Source: CAZSMK01 sp964608095 | Lineage (GTDB): Bacteria; Sumerlaeota; Sumerlaeia; MWCT01; JAGHBZ01 | Assembly (NCBI GenBank): GCA_964608095.1 | Contig: CAZSMK010000011.1 | Coordinates: 120,516-184,515, forward strand | Direction of reading: 5' to 3' | DNA length: 64,000 bases | Part shown: positions 54,786 through 63,995 of the stretch, piece by piece | Position numbering within the stretch: position 1 is the first letter of the stretch | How the letters are laid out: each line of letters begins with the position of its first letter | Translations under genes and position numbers: made by a program | Notes under the pieces: generated by a model | What the model was told of the DNA's origin: nothing | The model's input: the letters and a program-made list of their open reading frames with translations, nothing else | Databases searched by the model: none

Positions 54786-56423
54786 ATGGCTAAACAAATG
54801 CTCTATTCCGAAGAGGCGCGAGCAAAAATGCTTCATGGCGTTGAGAAACTCTCGCGCGCTGTGAAAATTACGCTTGGCCCTCGCGGTAGAAACGTAGTGC
54901 TCGACAAAAAGTTCGGTCCACCCACCGTTACCAAGGACGGTGTTACCGTGGCAAAAGAGATAGAACTGGAAGAACCTTATGAAAACATGGGCGCACAGAT
55001 GGTTCGCGAGGTGGCAAGCAAGACTTCAGACGTTGCCGGTGATGGCACAACTACTGCGACACTTCTGGCTGAATCCATTTGCCGTGAAGGCATGAAAAAC
55101 GTTGCTGCCGGTTCTAATCCCATGGCGCTCAAACGCGGCATTGACAAAGCCGTGGAAGCGGTGGTGAATGAACTCAAAAAAATGAGCGTCGAAACACGCG
55201 AACACCAACGTATCTCCCAGGTCGCTGCAATCTCTGCCAACAATGACCATGAGATCGGCGAACTTATTGCAAACGCCATGGAAAAGGTCGGCAAAGATGG
55301 CGTTATTACAGTCGAGGATGCCAAAGGTATTGAGACCAAATTGGAGCTGGTCGAGGGAATGCAGTTCGATAAGGGCTATCTCTCTCCTTATTTTGTTACT
55401 GATCCTGAAAAGATGGTTGCTGAATTGGATGATCCTCTTATATTGATTCACGATAAGAAGATTTCAACCATGAAAGACCTCCTGCCGGTTCTGGAACGAG
55501 TGGTTCAGACAGGAAGACCCCTTCTTATCATTTCTGAGGATCTTGAAGGCGAAGCCCTTGCCACTCTCGTTGTAAACAAACTGCGCGGCACCATTTCATG
55601 TTGTGCGGTTAAAGCTCCCGGATTTGGTGATCGTCGAAAAGCAATGCTCGAAGACATCGCCATCCTTACAGGTGGTAAAGTTATAAGCGAAGAGACGGGT
55701 CTCAAACTCGAAAATACCCGTATCGACGATATGGGTAAAGCGAAAAAGGTCCGAATTGAGAAAGAAAACACCACCATCATAGAAGGTGCGGGAGAAAAAG
55801 GAAATATCCAGGGCAGAATCAAACAGATAAAGACGCAGATTGATGAGAGCACATCGGATTACGATCGCGAAAAGTTGCAGGAACGCCTGGCAAAATTAGC
55901 CGGAGGTGTCGCCATCGTTCGAATCGGCGCTGCCACTGAAATCGAGATGAAAGAAAAGAAAGCACGTGTCGAAGATGCGCTTCATGCAACCCGCGCTGCC
56001 GTGGAAGAAGGAATCGTTCCCGGCGGCGGTGTAGCGCTAATCAGGACAGGCAGTGCTCTTGAGAAAATGGAACTCGAGGGTGACGAAAAAATCGGGCTGC
56101 AAATTGTGAAAAAGTCGCTCGAACAGCCTGCTCGTTGGATTGCCAACAATGCCGGTAAAGAAGGCAGCGTTATTGTCGAGAAAATCAGGGAGTCCAAAGA
56201 CAAAAACTACGGCTATAATGCTGAGACGCTCGAATTTGAAGACCTTATGAAAGCCGGTGTCATCGATCCAACTAAAGTAGCACGTACGGCATTGCAGAAC
56301 GCAGCCAGTGTCGCCGGTCTCTTGGTTACGACTGAATGTCTGGTAACAGACGTGAAAGAAGAGGAAGAGAAAGGTGCACCTGGCGGCATGCCCGGGGGTA
56401 TGCCACCCGGCGGGATGTATTAA
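54786..56423 (+). CDS. groEL: Chaperonin GroEL
   Basis: 545 residues from ATG 54786 (AAGGAGGG upstream). LGPRGRNVVLDKKFGPP nucleotide-binding loop, GDGTTTATLLA, AAVEEGIVPGGG, and a C-terminal GMPGGMPPGGMY tail, a variant of the usual GGM repeat. It folds proteins in an ATP-driven cage. Confidence 0.98.
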   Translation: MAKQMLYSEEARAKMLHGVEKLSRAVKITLGPRGRNVVLDKKFGPPTVTKDGVTVAKEIELEEPYENMGAQMVREVASKTSDVAGDGTTTATLLAESICREGMKNVAAGSNPMALKRGIDKAVEAVVNELKKMSVETREHQRISQVAAISANNDHEIGELIANAMEKVGKDGVITVEDAKGIETKLELVEGMQFDKGYLSPYFVTDPEKMVAELDDPLILIHDKKISTMKDLLPVLERVVQTGRPLLIISEDLEGEALATLVVNKLRGTISCCAVKAPGFGDRRKAMLEDIAILTGGKVISEETGLKLENTRIDDMGKAKKVRIEKENTTIIEGAGEKGNIQGRIKQIKTQIDESTSDYDREKLQERLAKLAGGVAIVRIGAATEIEMKEKKARVEDALHATRAAVEEGIVPGGGVALIRTGSALEKMELEGDEKIGLQIVKKSLEQPARWIANNAGKEGSVIVEKIRESKDKNYGYNAETLEFEDLMKAGVIDPTKVARTALQNAASVAGLLVTTECLVTDVKEEEEKGAPGGMPGGMPPGGMY

Positions 56424-56439
56424 TCAAACGTACACCCTT

Positions 56440-56487
56440 CCCGGAATTGTCGGGCGAGTAACCCTACCTCGCCCGACTGGTTCCGGG
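56440..56487 (+). other. Strong intergenic hairpin between groEL and dnaK
   Basis: Outer stem CCCGGAA/TTCCGGG and inner 10-bp stem GTCGGGCGAG/CTCGCCCGAC around a 9-nt loop, with a small internal loop. No T-run follows, so it is not a standard terminator. It could limit read-through to dnaK or mark a processing site. Confidence 0.6.
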
Positions 56488-56574
56488 GTGAGAAGTTGGG
56501 TGTTGCTGAGCGCTGAAAACGTGTCCTTCAGCTCTCAGGAATGAGCAACTCTTGTACGTAAGGAGTGAATAAGT

Positions 56575-58524
56575 ATGGCTGAAAAAAAAGGGAAAGTAAT
56601 AGGAATCGACCTTGGAACAACCAATTCCTGTGTTGCCATAATGGAAAGTGGCGAGCCTGTGGTTATTCCCAATCAGGAAGGTATGCGGACTACACCAAGC
56701 GTGGTAGCGTTTACGAAAAGCGGTGAAATCCTCACCGGCCTGGTAGCCAAGCGTCAAACCATTACCAATCCTGATAATACGGTCTCTTCAATTAAGCGAT
56801 TTATCGGAAGAAAATACGACGAAATCACCGAGGAGGCTAAAAAAGTTTCCTACCAGGTAATACGTGGTAAAAACAACGACGTTATGGTCAAGGTGATGGA
56901 TAAGGAGTATATGCCGCAGGAAATTTCAGCACGAATTCTCATGAAGATGAAACAAACCGCTGAAGATTATCTGGGACATAAGGTAAAGGATGCCGTCATA
57001 ACCATCCCGGCATATTTTAACGATGCGCAACGTCAGGCAACCAAAGAGGCGGGTGTCATTGCCGGCTTGAACGTACTGCGAATCATCAATGAGCCTACCG
57101 CTGCATCTCTTGCGTATGGAATGGGCAAGAACAAGGAAGAAAAAATCGCCGTTTTCGATTTTGGGGGCGGCACCTTCGATATCTCCATACTCGAGATAGG
57201 AGATGGAGTCTTCGAGGTCAAATCCACCAATGGCGATACTCATCTTGGCGGCGATGACATCGATCAGATCGTCATCGATTGGCTCGCTGATAATTTCAAG
57301 AAAGAAAATGGGATCGATCTTCGTCAAGATAAAATGGCGCTCCAACGTTTAAAAGAAGCCGCAGAGAAAGCCAAATGCGAATTGTCGAGTACTCTCGAAA
57401 CCCAGATCAATCTGCCGTTTATTACCGCTGACCAACATGGACCGAAACATCTCAATGTTACCCTTACTCGTTCTCAACTCGAAAAACTCATCAGATCCTT
57501 ATGCGAACGCACTATTGCGCCCTGCAAAAAGGCTCTTGAAGATGCTGATTTGTCTCCCTCTGACATCAATTCCGTTATTTTAGTCGGTGGTTCAACACGC
57601 ATTCCATTGGTTCAGCAGATTGTGAAAGATATTTTCGGTAAGGAACCATCTAAAGGCGTAAATCCTGATGAAGTGGTGGCAGTAGGAGCCGCAATACAGG
57701 GTTCTATTCTTTCAGGCGAGGTTTCCGACGTGCTCCTGCTCGATGTTACACCATTGAGTCTCGGGATCGAAACTCTTGGTGGGGTTTTTACCAAGATAAT
57801 TGAACGTAATACTACCATTCCCTGCGAGAAACACGAAATCTTTTCTACCGCAGCGGACAATCAGACTGCCGTGAGTATTCATGTGCTTCAAGGTGAACGT
57901 CCTATGGCTGCGGATAACCGCACAATCGCACGTTTTGACCTGGTGGGGATTCCACCGGCACCACGAGGTGTTCCACAGATCGAGGTTAAATTCGACATCG
58001 ACGCGGACGGTATCATGCATGTTTCCGCCAAGGACCTTGGTACCGGTAAAGAACAAAAGATACGTGTCGAAGCGGCAAGTCAATTACCGCAAGAAGAAAT
58101 CGAGAAGATGGTGCAAGATGCCGAGCAACATGCGGAAGAAGACCGGCGTAAACGAGAACTTGCCACGGCAAAGAACGAAGGGGATTCACTCGCTTACTCT
58201 GTTGAGCAAACGCTGAAAGAACATTCTGATAAAATCGGTGCTTCCGAACGCGAGAAAATTCAGGCTGAAATCGATAAGTTGAAAAAAGCACTTGAAGGTG
58301 ACTCCACTCAAGAGATAAGAAATTGTATTGACAGCTTGAACAAGGCGACACATAAATTATCCGAAATCTTGTACAAGCAAGCGTCAGAAGCAGCTGGTGC
58401 ACGAGGAGCTCAAGCAGCAGGCGGAGCAGAACGCCCTTCCGGTAAGCCCGAAGCAGGAGCGGAAGCTGAAGAAGAAGTGGTGGACGCCGAATATGAAGTT
58501 GAAGATGAAGATAAATCCTCATAA
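56575..58524 (+). CDS. dnaK: Hsp70 chaperone DnaK
   Basis: 649 residues. Phosphate-1 loop VIGIDLGTTNSCVAIMESG, IAVFDFGGGTFDIS, LVGGSTRIPLVQ, hydrophobic linker (DVLLLDVTPLSLGIETLGG), and a lid ending in EEEVVDAEYEVEDEDK. It binds unfolded segments in ATP-cycled fashion. No dnaJ or grpE lies beside it, so cochaperones are elsewhere. Confidence 0.98.
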   Translation: MAEKKGKVIGIDLGTTNSCVAIMESGEPVVIPNQEGMRTTPSVVAFTKSGEILTGLVAKRQTITNPDNTVSSIKRFIGRKYDEITEEAKKVSYQVIRGKNNDVMVKVMDKEYMPQEISARILMKMKQTAEDYLGHKVKDAVITIPAYFNDAQRQATKEAGVIAGLNVLRIINEPTAASLAYGMGKNKEEKIAVFDFGGGTFDISILEIGDGVFEVKSTNGDTHLGGDDIDQIVIDWLADNFKKENGIDLRQDKMALQRLKEAAEKAKCELSSTLETQINLPFITADQHGPKHLNVTLTRSQLEKLIRSLCERTIAPCKKALEDADLSPSDINSVILVGGSTRIPLVQQIVKDIFGKEPSKGVNPDEVVAVGAAIQGSILSGEVSDVLLLDVTPLSLGIETLGGVFTKIIERNTTIPCEKHEIFSTAADNQTAVSIHVLQGERPMAADNRTIARFDLVGIPPAPRGVPQIEVKFDIDADGIMHVSAKDLGTGKEQKIRVEAASQLPQEEIEKMVQDAEQHAEEDRRKRELATAKNEGDSLAYSVEQTLKEHSDKIGASEREKIQAEIDKLKKALEGDSTQEIRNCIDSLNKATHKLSEILYKQASEAAGARGAQAAGGAERPSGKPEAGAEAEEEVVDAEYEVEDEDKSS

Positions 58525-58571
58525 TCGCCAGTCTCGTTTGTAATTCCACTATAAGGAGTAGGACACAACGC

Positions 58572-58802
58572 ATGGCTCATAGAATTGAATCTCTCTTCGC
58601 TCATGAAAAGAACAAGTATATGGTTGTGAACCTTGTTGCAAAACGCATGAAAAAACTTGCCCAGGGTGAACAACCATTGGTAAAAAGAGAACCTAACGAA
58701 GATTTTGTGTCTTTGGCGGCTAAAGAAGTCTTACAGGGTAAGGTAAAAGGCATTCAACGACAGAAAAAAGGGAAAGTTATCGATCTTGCAAAACAAGACT
58801 GA
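58572..58802 (+). CDS. rpoZ: RNA polymerase omega subunit (RpoZ-like)
   Basis: 76 residues. NKYMVVNLVAKRMKKLAQGEQPLV and DFVSLAAKEVLQGKVKG match the two conserved helices of bacterial omega, which folds around the beta-prime C-terminus. It follows dnaK by 47 bp and precedes a strong terminator. No spoT or gmk, its usual neighbours, is adjacent. Confidence 0.8.
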   Translation: MAHRIESLFAHEKNKYMVVNLVAKRMKKLAQGEQPLVKREPNEDFVSLAAKEVLQGKVKGIQRQKKGKVIDLAKQD

Positions 58803-58824
58803 TATAAGATATGTAATGGGTTAT

Positions 58825-58856
58825 AATACTCACCCGTTGGGGTGAGTATTTTTTTG
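58825..58856 (+). terminator. Rho-independent terminator after rpoZ
   Basis: AATACTCACCC/GGGTGAGTATT stem (11 bp) with GTTG loop, followed by TTTTTTTG. This would close the groES-groEL-dnaK-rpoZ stretch. Confidence 0.9.
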
Positions 58857-58919
58857 TTGGCGGTTTTTGTTTTTCGTGTTATACATAAACAAAGATTATT
58901 ATGGGGAAAGGGGGTTATT

Positions 58920-59291
58920 ATGCCAAAAAAAATCCTCGCTGTTGATGATGAAAATGATGCCCTTTTGATATTAAAGACCACGCTTACCGGAGAGGGTTAC
59001 GAAGTGTTGACAGCGACCAATGGCCCGGATGCGCTTGCACTGGCTCAAGAGGAGAAACCTGATCTCATCATTCTGGATCTTCTTATGCCGGAAATGGATG
59101 GGTTTGAGGTGCTTCAAGAGCTCAAAGCAGCTGAAGACACCGGTGTTATTCCCGTCATTGTTGTCTCGGGCGTCAGCGAGCGGGATAAAATTAAGGGAGC
59201 TTTATCTAAAGGGATCGACTACTATATCATCAAACCGTATGAATATGAAGATTTAATCAAAAAGGTGAAAACAGCGTTGGGTGAATCATGA
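58920..59291 (+). CDS. CheY-like response-regulator receiver
   Basis: 123 residues from ATG 58920 (AAAGGGGG upstream). KKILAVDDENDALLIL with the acidic pair, phospho-acceptor D52 in IILDLLMPEMDGF, VVSGVS and the lysine in IIKPYEYEDL. There is no output domain. It could receive phosphate from the orphan membrane kinase at 33.9-35.2 kb, which is only a guess. Confidence 0.92.
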   Translation: MPKKILAVDDENDALLILKTTLTGEGYEVLTATNGPDALALAQEEKPDLIILDLLMPEMDGFEVLQELKAAEDTGVIPVIVVSGVSERDKIKGALSKGIDYYIIKPYEYEDLIKKVKTALGES

Positions 59292-59388
59292 GCCTCCGGA
59301 GATATCCCTGCATCTGACTTATACAGCGGGCAAGCAAGACGTACGCCGAAGATTACCTTCCTTAATGATTCTTAATCGGAGAGTGTAC

Positions 59389-59428
59389 TTTGATGAAAAA
59401 GGAGGGTATTGCTTTTTCTTTCATCAAT
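59389..59428. terminator. Possible bidirectional terminator between convergent genes
   Basis: TTGATGAAA/TTTCATCAA arms (59390-59398, 59419-59427) with a 20-nt interior containing GAAAAAG/CTTTTTC. Imperfect. Confidence 0.35.
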
Positions 59429-59472
59429 GACCCCTCTTTTAAAGCTCGAATATTCTTCCTTTTCTTGTTTCC

Positions 59473-61515
59473 TCATTCAGGAAACACATGCCAGAGGTTT
59501 TTATCTGCAGGAGCAAGTGAGCTGCCGATACTACACTCGGGTAGTGTTCCGATTGGATTAAGCGTATAAGTGCCTCCGGCAGGACATACCGGTTTTGTTT
59601 TCAAATATCCGTCCGGTCCTATGACCTCCGGCCTATCGAGGAAATCGTCCGGGAGAGAGGTGCCATCTGGTATATTATGCTCTAACGCCCATTGTTCCTT
59701 GACTGCATCGATTTTTAGCAGATTCTCCCTGCATGTCTGCGCATGAATCCGGGCATTCCCTGCCAGGGCAGGCTTCGCAAACTGTGTCATTGCCCCCTTC
59801 ACAAATTTAATAAGTACGGGAACAAGAGGTAAGAGTTCACCGCTCAGACCATAGGCTGAGGTCGATACCGCTTTGAAATAATCTTTGCCTGCATGTAGTT
59901 CTGTATTGATAGGACTGCTATGATCCATTAGGACGACATAATCCGGTATAAGAAGCGGATCGATACTGCCAAAATGTTTCAAAACCTCAGGTCGCCTGTT
60001 CAAGGAACTGATGAGAATATCCCCTATGGATGTTATAAATGACAAATCTGATGGAGGTGAATAAAACTTTGCTACTAACGTCGGCTCTTTTTCCATCGAC
60101 ACATTCCTACCTCTCGTCGCCTTTTCTCCTGCCTTTACTTGCGCTAAAACTTCCCGTATCAAAAGATGACTTGATGCGACAACCATGTGGGTATCTGTTC
60201 TACCGAAGTAAAGAGGAATACGCGAACGAGCACCCGCCATTTGAAAATAGTTGAATCCCTTGAACTCGTAATTCAATTTTTGGAGCTGAAAACGAAGTGC
60301 AAGTTTAACAAAAAGTTCATCGAATTTTGACGGATTCTTGAGTTCGGCTACTATAGCACCATCAAATGGACCGTTTATTACAAAGGCTGTTTGCGTACCA
60401 AAAAGGGAAAGGATATCGTGCTCGATGTTGAATCCTGTCATCATCTGTATCATCGCGAGACTCATGTCGATTTGGGTTGTAGCCTGCTCGCCGCCGAGTT
60501 CACGTGCACGCTGTCTCGCCAACTGAAGATTCTCGAGCGGTGATACATACGAAACCGCACCATGAAGTTTATCCGGGAATTCAACAAGCTCGAGGATCTT
60601 TATGAAAGGTACCGGTTTAAATAAAGAAAAAATCCCCGATCGTTCTGGTACAAAGACAAATCCAGCTTCTGTCTCTATTCCGACACCCTTTAATCGGTAC
60701 ACTGCATAGTGATATTTGATAGCGGTAAGTCCCATGCCTTGTAAAGCCATTTCCACCACGGGCTGTTGTTCTCGAGGAATCGAAGGAGACTCGAGGAGTT
60801 TTCTAATAATAACCGGAAAATCGAACCAGATAAATATATCGTCACCAGGGTTAAATGAACGCTTCACACAATCCTGCCATTGAAGGTTGACCGATTTGCC
60901 GGTAAGTATATCCTGTATAAGCACCTTGTTTAATGATAGAATAAAAAAGTCGTCTTGTAACGCAATGTAGCCGGTTTCTTGCCCATCCCAGGTCATAATC
61001 TGTATAGATTGATTCTGAACAGTCCCGGATTTTACCTGGAATTTTGTGCCCTCTCTTAGCGACCACTCTTTAAACACTACCTCTATATATTTTTGAATAT
61101 CACCCTTTCCTTTTTCGCCCAGTTTGCAGATGAGTCCAACCGGAAAATTGCTTAAAGAGACATTTGAATCTTCAATAGATTGAAACACTAAGAGTGCCGA
61201 ATCGCTTTTTCCCAATATCGGGAGAGGATCAAGCATCGTTTTCGTCATTTCAGTCCACTCTCTCTCCACTGCCTCTCGCCATGGCTGTGCATTCGGATCC
61301 CTCCAGAACTTTCCGAATGCCGACGTTGACAACTTATCTCCAAAAGACTTCAGGTCAGGAACATAGACAACAGATATAGCCGTGTCTCTGACGAATGAAT
61401 CAAAAGTAGATTTGTGGGTGATTTCCTGCTCTTGGGATTTAAGTACGCGCAGTGGTAACACGAGAAAAACAAAAAGGTGCACAATTAATAAAAACCGGTT
61501 GTGTAACTTCATCAT
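59473..61515 (-). CDS. Large exported DUF3352-like protein with pilin-type C-terminal domain
   Basis: 680 residues from ATG 61515 (AAAGGAG; the next codon, 61512, is also ATG). N-terminal signal peptide MKLHNRFLLIVHLFVFLVLPL. The long middle (about 30-575) resembles DUF3352-type exported proteins: YVPDLKSFGDKLSTSAFGKFWRDPNAQPW opening and FVINGPFDGAIVAELKNPSKF mid-part. The last 100 residues read TCRENLLKIDAVKEQWALEHN, then KPVCPAGGTYTLNPIGTLPECSIG, a globular domain otherwise found in type IV pilin-like proteins of PVC bacteria. The N-methylation signal is absent, so this is a fusion. Function unknown. Confidence 0.7.
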   Translation of the reverse strand: MMKLHNRFLLIVHLFVFLVLPLRVLKSQEQEITHKSTFDSFVRDTAISVVYVPDLKSFGDKLSTSAFGKFWRDPNAQPWREAVEREWTEMTKTMLDPLPILGKSDSALLVFQSIEDSNVSLSNFPVGLICKLGEKGKGDIQKYIEVVFKEWSLREGTKFQVKSGTVQNQSIQIMTWDGQETGYIALQDDFFILSLNKVLIQDILTGKSVNLQWQDCVKRSFNPGDDIFIWFDFPVIIRKLLESPSIPREQQPVVEMALQGMGLTAIKYHYAVYRLKGVGIETEAGFVFVPERSGIFSLFKPVPFIKILELVEFPDKLHGAVSYVSPLENLQLARQRARELGGEQATTQIDMSLAMIQMMTGFNIEHDILSLFGTQTAFVINGPFDGAIVAELKNPSKFDELFVKLALRFQLQKLNYEFKGFNYFQMAGARSRIPLYFGRTDTHMVVASSHLLIREVLAQVKAGEKATRGRNVSMEKEPTLVAKFYSPPSDLSFITSIGDILISSLNRRPEVLKHFGSIDPLLIPDYVVLMDHSSPINTELHAGKDYFKAVSTSAYGLSGELLPLVPVLIKFVKGAMTQFAKPALAGNARIHAQTCRENLLKIDAVKEQWALEHNIPDGTSLPDDFLDRPEVIGPDGYLKTKPVCPAGGTYTLNPIGTLPECSIGSSLAPADKNLWHVFPE

Positions 61516-61710
61516 TACGCTCCTTTTCAGCATACACATTGTCCCTCTACAATATTAGAGTCTATTCTCAGCACAGCATTAGTCAATCAAAAATAACAAG
61601 GAGACATAAACGCTGAGGAACATAAAAAACATTGACCTCAGCCAAAAAAGGCGAAAAAATCAGAACAGTATTATGTGTGCGGGTAATTTTTTTTCGACAA
61701 GGAGAAGATA

Positions 61711-62748
61711 ATGAAACTGCGGAGTAGAGCCCCTATAAGGATTGACTTTGCAGGCGGTTGGACCGATGTCTCACCCTTCAGGGACCGTGAAACAGGCGCT
61801 GTGGTAAACGCCACTATCAACCGTTATACTTACGTAACACTTGTCCCTCGCAGGGATAAATCTATACGAATAATATCTGCCGATTTCGACACATTTATAG
61901 AGGTGAAGGATTTCAAAAAGCTTGAATACGACGGAAACCTCGACCTCGTAAAGGCTGCGATCAAACGCCTTGGTGTCAAAATCGGAATGAATCTCTACGT
62001 TCGTTGCGATGCGCCTCCCGGCAGCGGTACCGGTTCATCGGCGTCGATCAGCGTCGCCCTGATCGGGCTGCTTAATTGTCTCCAGGACGACCGCTTGAGT
62101 CCCCATGAAATCGCCGAACTCGCACATCGCCTTGAAATCGAAGAACTCGGCATCGCTGGCGGAAAACAGGATCAGTACGCATCTGTTCTTGGCGGCTTTA
62201 CGTTTCTTCAATTCAATGGCAGCTCGGTCAGTAACAGCGTTCTTCGCCTTTCTCCAGATACAATAAGGGAACTCGAAAAACGGCTTATTCTTTGCTATAC
62301 GGGTAAGTCCCGCCTATCGGGAAACATAATCAAGCGGGTTATGGGATCGTACAGGAAAAAAGAAAAGAAGGTAACCTCAGCCCTCTATCGTATACGTGAT
62401 ATCGCCGTAGAAATGAAATCAGCCCTTATGATGGGGAACTTGAACACGTTTCCCCGCTTGATGGACGAGAACTGGTCGTGCCAGAAGCAACTTGATCCTA
62501 CCGTCACAAACGACCAGATAGAGTCATTGTTCAAAATCGCATACAAAGCGGGAGCTAATGGCGGCAAGGCATTGGGAGCGGGTGGCGGCGGGTGTCTCCT
62601 GTTCTATTGTAAGGATAATACGGAACACATGGTGCGAAAAGCGCTCCAGGACGCTGGAACACAAATCATTGATTTTAATTTTGATTTTGACGGACTTCAG
62701 ACCTGGTATGCTAAAAATGCTTCCCGCAAGAAAAAGAAACAGAAATGA
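61711..62748 (+). CDS. GHMP-family sugar kinase (heptose/galactose kinase-like)
   Basis: 345 residues. RAPIRIDFAGGWTDVSPF N-terminus, ATP-binding PPGSGTGSSASISVAL, and LGAGGGGCLLFYC near the end. The closest known groups are D-glycero-alpha-D-manno-heptose-7-phosphate kinase (HddA) and L-fucokinase-like proteins, phosphorylating a sugar for nucleotide-sugar formation. CAAGGAGA precedes the ATG. It is followed 69 bp later by a TIM-barrel sugar isomerase-like gene. Confidence 0.85.
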   Translation: MKLRSRAPIRIDFAGGWTDVSPFRDRETGAVVNATINRYTYVTLVPRRDKSIRIISADFDTFIEVKDFKKLEYDGNLDLVKAAIKRLGVKIGMNLYVRCDAPPGSGTGSSASISVALIGLLNCLQDDRLSPHEIAELAHRLEIEELGIAGGKQDQYASVLGGFTFLQFNGSSVSNSVLRLSPDTIRELEKRLILCYTGKSRLSGNIIKRVMGSYRKKEKKVTSALYRIRDIAVEMKSALMMGNLNTFPRLMDENWSCQKQLDPTVTNDQIESLFKIAYKAGANGGKALGAGGGGCLLFYCKDNTEHMVRKALQDAGTQIIDFNFDFDGLQTWYAKNASRKKKKQK

Positions 62749-62817
62749 TATGCATGAGTTCTATTATGCCTGAATGTAACTCTCGAAAAATGTGTTATCG
62801 ATTAATGGAGGAGAACG

Positions 62818-63867
62818 ATGAGAAAGCGACTTAAAAATAGCGTGGGAATCTGGGCATTCGGTCCAAATGCAACGCGATTCGTTCCGGGCGGCTACCATCC
62901 TGAAACTCAGGGAGAGGCTATGATTGAACGTACGAAACGAGTCGTTGATGGACTGGGCGATTGGATCGACGGGCTGGAATTTCACTATCCGGGGGAAGTT
63001 AATGAAGATACTTTTCACCAAATTCTCAAGGCACTCGGTGATAAGGATATGTATTGCGTTCCTGTCGGTTTCCATTGCATGGAAGAATTCGATCTTGGCT
63101 CATTCGTCAATCCTGATCCCAAGAAGCGCCGCCTCGCAGTAAAACTTGCAAAAAACGCGGTCGATATCGCAAAAGCAGCACGGGGGAATCTCATCATCTG
63201 GCCCGGCGCCGAAGGCTATAACTATCCCTTCCAGGTCGATTATGTCCAGCAGTGGAATTACTTTATCGACAACGTCGCCGAAGTCGTTGCTTACGCTGCA
63301 TCCAAAAAGGTCAAGGTCTTTCTCGAACACAAGAACAGTGAACCTGCTATGAAAATCCTCATGCGTAACATCGGTATGACACTATTTACCATCTATAAAA
63401 TCCGTGAAAAAGGCGTGGATACCCGCTACCTCAAAGTCAACATGGACTGGCAACACCTTATCATGAACGGTGAACCGCTGGCGGAATACGCAGCGTTGCT
63501 TATGAAAGAAAAACTCCTCGGTCACATGCATTCCAACAGCGGTTGGGGAATGTTCGACGACGACAATATGACCGGTGCGTTAAACTTCATGGAGGCGATC
63601 GGCATCGCAAAGGAGATGCAACTCGGTGGGTACGGCAAGAAAGGCGAACGAATCGGATTCGATCTTTTCCCTTATACCGAAGACCCCATCCATGCGACCA
63701 TCCAGAGTGTAAAGCAATGGGAATTCATCTACGATATTGCGGAACAAATCGATACAGAGGCGTACCAGGAAGCGCGCAAGAAAAAAGATGCCATCGGCTG
63801 TTACCATGAGGTATACAAAGCCCTTGGCATGGACGAGAGCAAAATCGCCCGCTACTTCAAATCTTGA
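62818..63867 (+). CDS. Xylose-isomerase-like TIM-barrel sugar isomerase/epimerase
   Basis: 349 residues. AP-endonuclease-2/xylose-isomerase-like barrel: WAFGPNATRFVPGGYHPE, DGLEFHYPGE, LIIWPGAEGYNYPFQVDY, VFLEHKNSEP, VNMDWQHLIMNGE, LGHMHSNSG and GFDLFPYTED supply the metal-binding E, D and H residues. The substrate is probably a pentose or deoxy-sugar; L-rhamnose-isomerase-like and L-fucose-type roles are possible. It pairs with the GHMP kinase. GGAGGAGA precedes the ATG. Confidence 0.8.
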   Translation: MRKRLKNSVGIWAFGPNATRFVPGGYHPETQGEAMIERTKRVVDGLGDWIDGLEFHYPGEVNEDTFHQILKALGDKDMYCVPVGFHCMEEFDLGSFVNPDPKKRRLAVKLAKNAVDIAKAARGNLIIWPGAEGYNYPFQVDYVQQWNYFIDNVAEVVAYAASKKVKVFLEHKNSEPAMKILMRNIGMTLFTIYKIREKGVDTRYLKVNMDWQHLIMNGEPLAEYAALLMKEKLLGHMHSNSGWGMFDDDNMTGALNFMEAIGIAKEMQLGGYGKKGERIGFDLFPYTEDPIHATIQSVKQWEFIYDIAEQIDTEAYQEARKKKDAIGCYHEVYKALGMDESKIARYFKS

Positions 63868-63879
63868 GTGTAAAAATAT

Positions 63880-63995
63880 CGGGGTCAGACCTTCAGTTTA
63901 CAGTTTAGGTATAACGATATTTGTTTATTTTTTTCTTTCTCGTCGAGAACATGGTCGCCATGCCGTTAAAACTGTAAACTGAAGGTCTGACCCCG
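63880..63995. repeat. Long inverted repeat (27-bp arms), possible miniature element
   Basis: Arms at 63880-63906 and 63969-63995 are exact inverted copies, starting CGGGGTCAGACCTTCAG. The 62-bp AT-rich centre has no ORF. The GGGTCAGACCTTC outer end is a pattern I associate with RAYT/IS200-type elements. The window ends 5 bp later, so the true extent is unknown. Confidence 0.65.

Noticed and set aside
58013..58573. Long ORF antisense to dnaK (186 codons)
   Set aside because: It lies opposite a strongly conserved gene, has repetitive leucine/arginine composition and no ribosome-binding site; a codon-bias shadow.
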